Assembly: GCA_001643675.2 (NCBI GenBank)
Contig: LSRY02000020.1
Location: 377,001 to 441,000 of the forward strand
Direction: 5' to 3'
DNA from: Monocercomonoides exilis
Lineage: Eukaryota > Preaxostyla > Oxymonadida > Polymastigidae
Length of the DNA stretch: 64,000 nt
Shown here: in pieces, positions 58,939 through 64,000 of the stretch
Position numbering within the stretch: the stretch's first letter is position 1
How the letters are laid out: each line of letters opens with the position of its first letter
Position numbers and translations under genes: made by a program
Notes under the pieces: model-generated
Databases searched by the model: none
Told to the model about the DNA's origin: nothing
The model's input: only the letters and a program-made list of their open reading frames with translations

Positions 58939-59129
58939 ATGTCCAGATAGGAATCATCTGCCGTCCAAAAAACAAACAATGCAGCTCAAATAAAAGCAAC
59001 ATCAGCACAAACACTACAGAAATTGCATTCAGACAGGCAAAAGCAGAAAGCTGAAGTTGTGTCAGTTAAGGATCCAAAGAAGTTTATGATGGGGGCATTG
59101 TCCCTTCGCTGAACAGCCCTTCATCATCC

Positions 59130-59657
59130 TTGGCTGCCTCGAACACCTCGTTTGTCATGTGCTATCGCACTCAGAATGTTGAAATCAGTGGGGGTGAAGG
59201 GAATCCATCGAAACCAGCGAGACAAAATCAGACAGACAATGGGGCGAATTCATTCACTTGGTGTGTGTGGAATGGGTCAAAAACCACTGGGACAAGTAAT
59301 TCTTTCACAGATAGGGCTTCGATTGGAGGGGCCATTAACATGTGTAATCTGGGATCAGGAAGTCTTTCAGTGAAATTTTGTTTGTTCAACAACTGCACTG
59401 CATATTGGGATGGTGGAGGAATTATGTGTCGTTCTATCAATTCCATCAAGATTGAGAACAATTCGTTCAATGCATGTACAGCAAAAAATTATTATGGAGG
59501 ATGGATATATGCTGTAACAATTTCGTCATGTGTCAGGATCAGTGGGTGCGAGTTCCAGAAATGCAAAGCAAGAAACGATGGAGGAAGGTTTTTTGTTAAC
59601 TTTTCAGGCATCTGGAGCAAACTGAATAAGAACAATAAATTTGCTTTATGTTTGTGA
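59130..59657 (+). pseudogene. Beta-helix surface-protein fragment inside the 4.5-kb transposon
   Basis: 175 open codons, ending at TGA. Repeats such as GGAINMCNLGSGSLSVKFCL, FNNCTAYWDGGGIMC, IENNSFNACTAKNYYGGWIY and ISGCEFQKCKARNDGG have the N/S-x-F-x-x-C...GGG pattern of a right-handed beta-helix, the same fold class as the genes at 0.5-3 and 7.6-8.7 kb but a different subfamily. No signal peptide or membrane anchor, so only the middle of a gene was captured. Confidence 0.65.
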
Positions 59658-60712
59658 AAAAATGAAGCTTTGCAATTAGACTGATTCTTTTTGGTATTTA
59701 TTGATATTACATATTTTTCTTCACTTTTTTTAGTTTTTTCTTTTTTCTTCATTTCACCTGTACACTGGTAAATAGAAATGAAAAATATGAAATTGCTAAA
59801 GATAATTATATATTTAATAAGAAATCAAATTTATGTGTTATGTTTTACAAGTTCTTCTATCGAATTTATCAAAAACATGAAGATCTCTTCAAAGATTTAA
59901 CAAATTAATGTTTTTTCAGTGAAAAACGAAGTGGAAATTTCAAAAATAATATCATTTTCAATGGAAACAATAAAGTCCAATGTTTGAAATGAAGAAAAAA
60001 CAAAAATCGATGAAAAATAAAAGGACTGATTAATATAACATTGCGTTCTCTTTTCATTTTTAATCAAAAATGTTCGAAATGATAATACGTACTAATTATG
60101 ATTAAACCTAAAAAAAATAAATAATTACTTGTGACAACATTTGAAAAACAAAACATTAATTTTCTTACACATTTTGCATCTCTCAAACATTACTATTCGT
60201 CCAAAATAAAATGTTCTTCCATAACATTAATAAAGTTTTAAATAACAATACATAAATTTATAAACCTCATAATTTCACTAAAAATTATATAAATCAATCA
60301 TTCATTCATTTTTTGATGATAGTTCATACAAATCATGTAAAAAAGTTAAATCATTAAATCATACTCAAATATTAATCAAAAATATTCAATAACTGAGCTT
60401 GAAGGGAGATGTTATGCAACATAATTTTGATATAAATAAAAACTAAAAAATTAAATGTTATAATGGTATTTTCAAGATTTTCTCAATTTCACTTATTTTT
60501 CAATAATTCCTTCACACTTCATTCACATTTCACTTATTAACACATATTTGAGCTTTTAATTGCTCATACCACAATTATGAAAAAAAAGATCTTTCTTCGA
60601 ACAAAGTTACGATATGAAAAATAATAACCCATATTCAAATTGTTATCTTCAATAATAGATAATTCAGCTTGTTAACCTTTGTAATTCCAAATAATTTTAA
60701 TAAAAGAAATAA

Positions 60713-60900
60713 CTCAAAAATTAAATGTTATAATGGAATTTATAAGAAATTCTCAAATTAACTTGATTTTCAAAAATTCAATCAAGATTCTTTTTCTATT
60801 TATTTATAAACATGTATTTTTACCTTTTTCATTTCAAACCACAATTTCTTAAAAAAAGATCTTTCTTCGAACAAAGTTACGATATGAAAAATAATGACCC
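60713..60900. repeat. Diverged additional terminal repeat of the 4.5-kb element family
   Basis: Aligns with 60440-60630 in the same orientation: AAATTAAATGTTATAATGG, a TTCTCAA word, AAGATCTTTCTTCGAACAAA and an end reading inversely GGGTCATTATTTTTCATATC, followed by ATAT. Roughly three quarters identical by eye. It is the right end of a second, mostly lost member. Confidence 0.7.
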
Positions 60901-60956
60901 ATATATTCAATCGATTTGTTCGACAATCCGAATAAAATGATAGAAAAGAGAAACTA

Positions 60957-61896
60957 TTGTTGGGAAATACCACTTGGCTGCTGAAGCATGTTGGATGTTG
61001 CAAGGAATTGAAATGCTTTGCATGCTATTCTTTTGATAAATCATTATCGAACAAAAGAATGAAAGAGATGATAATTGATGAAAATGAAAAGAAAAAAGAT
61101 GAAATGAATGAAAAGCTTTTGACTGATCTTTGTGGATGTTTTGTTTAGCTGTGTGATGAGACGTTTTTGGTGTAATTCTTTCAATCATTGTGACTAACCT
61201 TTTGAAAATAGCATCGAAGAAAACGGAAAGTTAAAAAGCAAACGAAGAAGTGGAAATGGTATTGCTTTTATTGAACCGCTTTGAATATCAATTTAGATTT
61301 TTTTGTGCAATTTTTTAATATAAACTGGGTTTTATTTTTCTTTTCATTAGAAAATGTTAGAGGAACTGTTTTTAAAAGAAATCGAAGAGATTAAACAACA
61401 TTATCATGAACTCAACATTCAATAAAGGCTAATGCATCATTCTGCTTGGAAGTTTATGATTAACTGATTTAATATATCATTCAGCTTGTTAAAAGGCATC
61501 GTGAGCGAGCTGCACTTAGCGAGAGAATTAGCAAGAGAATCGGATGAGCTGAATAGAAACATTGAAAGAAAGAGAAAGAATGAAGAGGAAAGAATCGAAA
61601 AACTGAGAAGGAGGTTCTTCAAAAGAGATGGGATAAGATGTTGCCTTTTCACTTAATCCATTGCAATTTGTGGAACGAATTATTCGTCAGGCTTTTTGGA
61701 TGTATTTCAAATGTGTTTCGAGCGTCGAGGGATATTAACAAAGATTTCAATGAGAATTGCTTTTATGCATTTAAAAAAAATAAACAGAAGAGCTGTGAAG
61801 GTTGATGAATTGCTGGAAAGCGAGTCCGTAGATATTATTTTGGAGGAGATTCAACAACAAAAATTGAAAAATTGGCTGATATATCAAAGCTTGTAA
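60957..61896 (+). pseudogene. Coiled-coil protein fragments, possibly exons, unassigned
   Basis: Three plus-strand pieces look coding. About 61000-61148 ends in a Lys/Glu helix (SNKRMKEMIIDENEKKKDEM). 61353-61424 reads MLEELFLKEIEEIKQHYHEL. About 61488-61655, after a TTCAG, reads LLKGIVSELHLARELARESD onward into ERKRKNEEERIEKLRRRFF. 61696-61896 reads FMHLKKINRRAVKVDELLES then VDIILEEIQQQKLKNWL. Short AT-rich gaps with AG ends separate them, so a small multi-exon gene is possible; frame breaks make a pseudogene as likely. No family recognised. Confidence 0.35.
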
Positions 61897-63268
61897 TTCC
61901 ATATAAATTCTTCAATACGATTTAAAAAAAGAGTGGAATGATGAAATAGAAGTTGTGAAAAAAGAGTTGAAAAAGAAAGTGATTGAAAAAGATGGTATCA
62001 AAAGGAACCGATTATGCTATAACAAGGCTTCGCGAAACTCAAATTTTGACAATTTCTTTTTGATAATCCACTTTTAGATTGTTTCAGAAATTATTCCATG
62101 AATGCTTTTATGAATTTGATATATTAAATATTGATAATCAAAAGATATGTCCACTCACATTCTCTTTTTTTTCTTTTGAAAATCATATCTTAATACAATT
62201 CATGTTTGTGTCTCTTTTTTTGAAAAAAAATTGAAATTATTTTCCTTCATTTTGTTGATCTGAAAATATAATATAAGTAAAAGATTATTGGTAAGTTATT
62301 TATAATTCTCCTTTTTATCAACTCAAAGACTATCATCAATCATCTTTTTGCAAATTACTTTCAAGAAAATACAAATGATTGTTTATTAATCCATCGTTAA
62401 TAACAGTGTCTTTGATAAACCTTTCAAATATCTGGCTTTCGTCAAGTTTCCTCACTAGTTTGTCAAAATATTCTGAGATTTCAGTTCTAGAAATAAATAA
62501 AAATATTATCGTGCAAGAAAAAACAGAGCAAGAGAAATATATGTTGAAATCAATAAAGAACGTTTTTCATTTGACTTTTGGAAAGTCAATTATCTAAATG
62601 AAGCAACAGATAACTTTATTGAATTTTTCATCATTCTATTCTTTTTTATTTTTCTCTTTCTTCACTTCAAACAATTTTACGACAAAACTCTCTTTTCATT
62701 TCTATTTTTTAACTCCGCTCGGAGTCCACCCTTTACCCTTTTTAATTCTTTTTCGATGAGGATTCCTTTTTTGAACGCACTCGGAAAATGAAAAGAAATG
62801 ATCATCATATGGACAAATTATCGAAAGGCAACAGTTTCCAAAGAAAAATCGAACAACATCCATTTTCATTCACTTCAAAGAAGAAATCAAACTTATGGAT
62901 TCCAAGGACTGAACAAAAAACGAAAGAATTTTTATCACGCATTCTTTTTCATATTTTGTCTTCATATTTTTTCTCTGTAAGAATCACAAATGCACATTTT
63001 TCCTTTTGATCGGAGTCGTTTCCAACTCGAAAATTCATAGTCAACCAACAACATCAAAGTCAAACGGTTTTCTTTTCATTCCATTTATAAATTCTAGTTT
63101 TGTTCGTCATTCTTTCGTTTTCTGTGGTCAATACAAACTTATTAACAATTTTCATGTTTCAAAAAAGCATTTTTGAAGTTCAATAAAATGGATGATAAAT
63201 AAAAAGCTTTGTTCGAAGAAAAAATCGAATTAAAATGGAGCGAAAATGATATGAAATATTATGGTATA
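61897..63268. other. AT-rich spacer, no gene seen
   Basis: Short chance frames at 62379-62597 and 62788-63009. No motif or clear repeat. Confidence 0.45.
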
Positions 63269-64000
63269 TCAAATTTGAAGGATTGCTTCAAGTGTTTGCA
63301 TGTTAAAAGGATATCTTTGATCTCCGATAACGTTTTTTGTTTTGGAAATAACTCGTTCACAGCTGGCTTTACTGCAGGGGGAAACAATTAACGAATGGCA
63401 CAATCCAGAATAAACGGTTTGTATATTTCCATATGCTGCCAGCACTTGGTAATATATTTCGGGGTTATATTCAAATAAATCATCCGGCTTTGATCTCATC
63501 TGCCTTTCAAACAACAGATTGCAACCTACAGAGTTTTTCTTTTCCATGTCCTTCAGAACTTTTTTCGCTTATTTCGTAAAATATGCATCAAGCCTTGGAA
63601 ACCAATCAACAAATAACGTGTTCTCTATCTGTTTCATGCTTTGTGTTGCTTTTTCTTCATTGAATTCTGTAATAACAAGTAATTTGCCAGTCGAAAAAAA
63701 ATTTTCAATGTCAAAATCTAATTCTTCATCTAATTCTGACTGATGGCCTTCAAAATAACAATGACAGTGACTGCGAACGTCATCTTCCAAACATGTTGTT
63801 TCATTTTTCTGATTATCTTCAAGGACTCTGTCAACATCCATCAGTTCCTCTTGCGTTTCATTCATTGTTTCCTGCGAACAAACACTTGCTGAAGAATAAC
63901 AATTAAGATCCACAAATAAATGTGTTGAAGAATTGGAATTGTTTGAAGTTGAAGAAACTTCAGACGTTGAGAATATTTCACTATCTTTCCCGAATTGAGT
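63269..64000 (-). pseudogene. hAT-family transposase, copy 3, C-terminal part, runs off the window
   Basis: Minus strand. An acidic stretch (ELDEELDFDIENFFSTGKL) leads to LFVDWFPRLDAYFTK, then an in-frame TAA (63571-63569), then VLKDMEKKNSVGCNLLFERQ, RSKPDDLFEYNPEIYYQVLA and SKASCERVISKTKNVIGDQR, ending TLEAILQI at 63269. This is the hAT dimerisation domain, closest to copy 2 (DWFPRLVELITKYSEKVL, SESSCERIISKTKN). The stop aligns with Tyr in copy 2, so TAT or TAC to TAA is the simplest history. The N-terminal part lies beyond 64000. Confidence 0.8.

Larger units (their letters stand above)
56101..60630. mobile_element. 4.5-kb GGGT/ACCC transposon with captured gene fragments
   Basis: Left arm 56096-56536 and right arm 60195-60635 are inverse copies of 441 bp (436 bp without the shared flank) with about one difference seen. 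The ends read GGGTTATTATTTTTCATATC. ATAT flanks both sides (56097-56100, 60631-60634). The 3.7-kb interior is less AT-rich and holds a myotubularin fragment, a Ser-rich or Lys/Glu-rich tract and a surface-protein fragment. No transposase is present, so it depends on another element. Confidence 0.85.

Noticed and set aside
460-63913. Reassignment of TGA or TAA to an amino acid
   Set aside because: In-frame stops align with different residues (Gly, Arg, Tyr), both TGA and TAA occur, the genes also contain frameshifts, and all three stop codons end other frames. Decay is simpler.
1-64000. CRISPR arrays, rRNA genes, bacterial operons, telomeric repeats
   Set aside because: No regularly spaced repeats, conserved rRNA words, Shine-Dalgarno-led gene strings or telomere units were seen.

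Overview
The window is AT-rich eukaryotic DNA from a protist. Standard stop codons are used. I see no rRNA, tRNA, CRISPR or bacterial operon structure. The best-preserved host-type genes are fragments of a repetitive, glycine- and cysteine-studded surface protein with a C-terminal membrane anchor and a Lys/Glu-rich tail. From memory of such families this suggests an oxymonad-like metamonad (Monocercomonoides/Streblomastix type). That assignment is an inference, not a proof.

Almost everything recognisable is a mobile element or a broken gene. Transposases of several superfamilies are present: three hAT copies (12.1-14.4 kb minus, 39.3-41.8 kb plus, 63.3-64.0 kb minus), two pogo-like DDE copies (17.6-19.2 kb plus, 35.0-36.4 kb minus), two Merlin/IS1595-like copies (36.9-38.0 kb and 43.5-44.5 kb, both plus), and two copies of a DxCxxC...HGK protein that looks like an RNase-H-fold transposase (5.9-6.8 kb and 32.7-33.7 kb). 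The first of these last two lies directly behind a decayed ubiquitin-specific-protease-like domain (3.7-5.4 kb), an arrangement I do not know from described elements.

A non-autonomous transposon family can be defined from the sequence alone. Its termini read GGGT...ACCC and it makes 4-bp A/T-only target duplications. Members are three 240-bp elements (42.0, 46.2, 48.2 kb), a 257-bp element (54.6 kb), a 4.5-kb element with about 440-bp inverted repeats (56.1-60.6 kb) and a 6.4-kb element (25.0-31.4 kb). The long members carry less AT-rich gene pieces: a myotubularin phosphatase fragment plus a surface-protein fragment in one, and an unidentified minus-strand gene in the other. A second, older copy of that 6.4-kb cargo lies at about 50.8-55.3 kb. 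Two filled/empty site comparisons inside the window fix the 4-bp duplication exactly.

Layout: 0-3 kb minus-strand surface-protein gene with two in-frame stops; 3-7 kb USP/transposase unit; 7.3 kb structured element A; 7.6-9.8 kb decayed surface-protein gene; 10.9 kb palindromic element; 12-14.4 kb hAT; 14.4-17.6 kb AT-rich spacer; 17.6-19.2 kb pogo; 19.2-24.6 kb purine/pyrimidine-rich fragments; 24.6-32.7 kb perfect 817-bp-arm palindrome interrupted by the 6.4-kb transposon; 32.7-33.7 kb second DxCxxC copy; 35-38 kb pogo and Merlin; 38.3 kb structured element B; 39-42 kb hAT; 42-48.4 kb small elements and Merlin 2; 50.3-55.3 kb surface-protein fragment and second large-element copy; 56.1-60.9 kb the 4.5-kb gene-carrying element; 61 kb coiled-coil fragments; 63.3-64 kb hAT running off the end. 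No gene here looks fully intact, so the region reads as a transposon graveyard with a few recent insertions.
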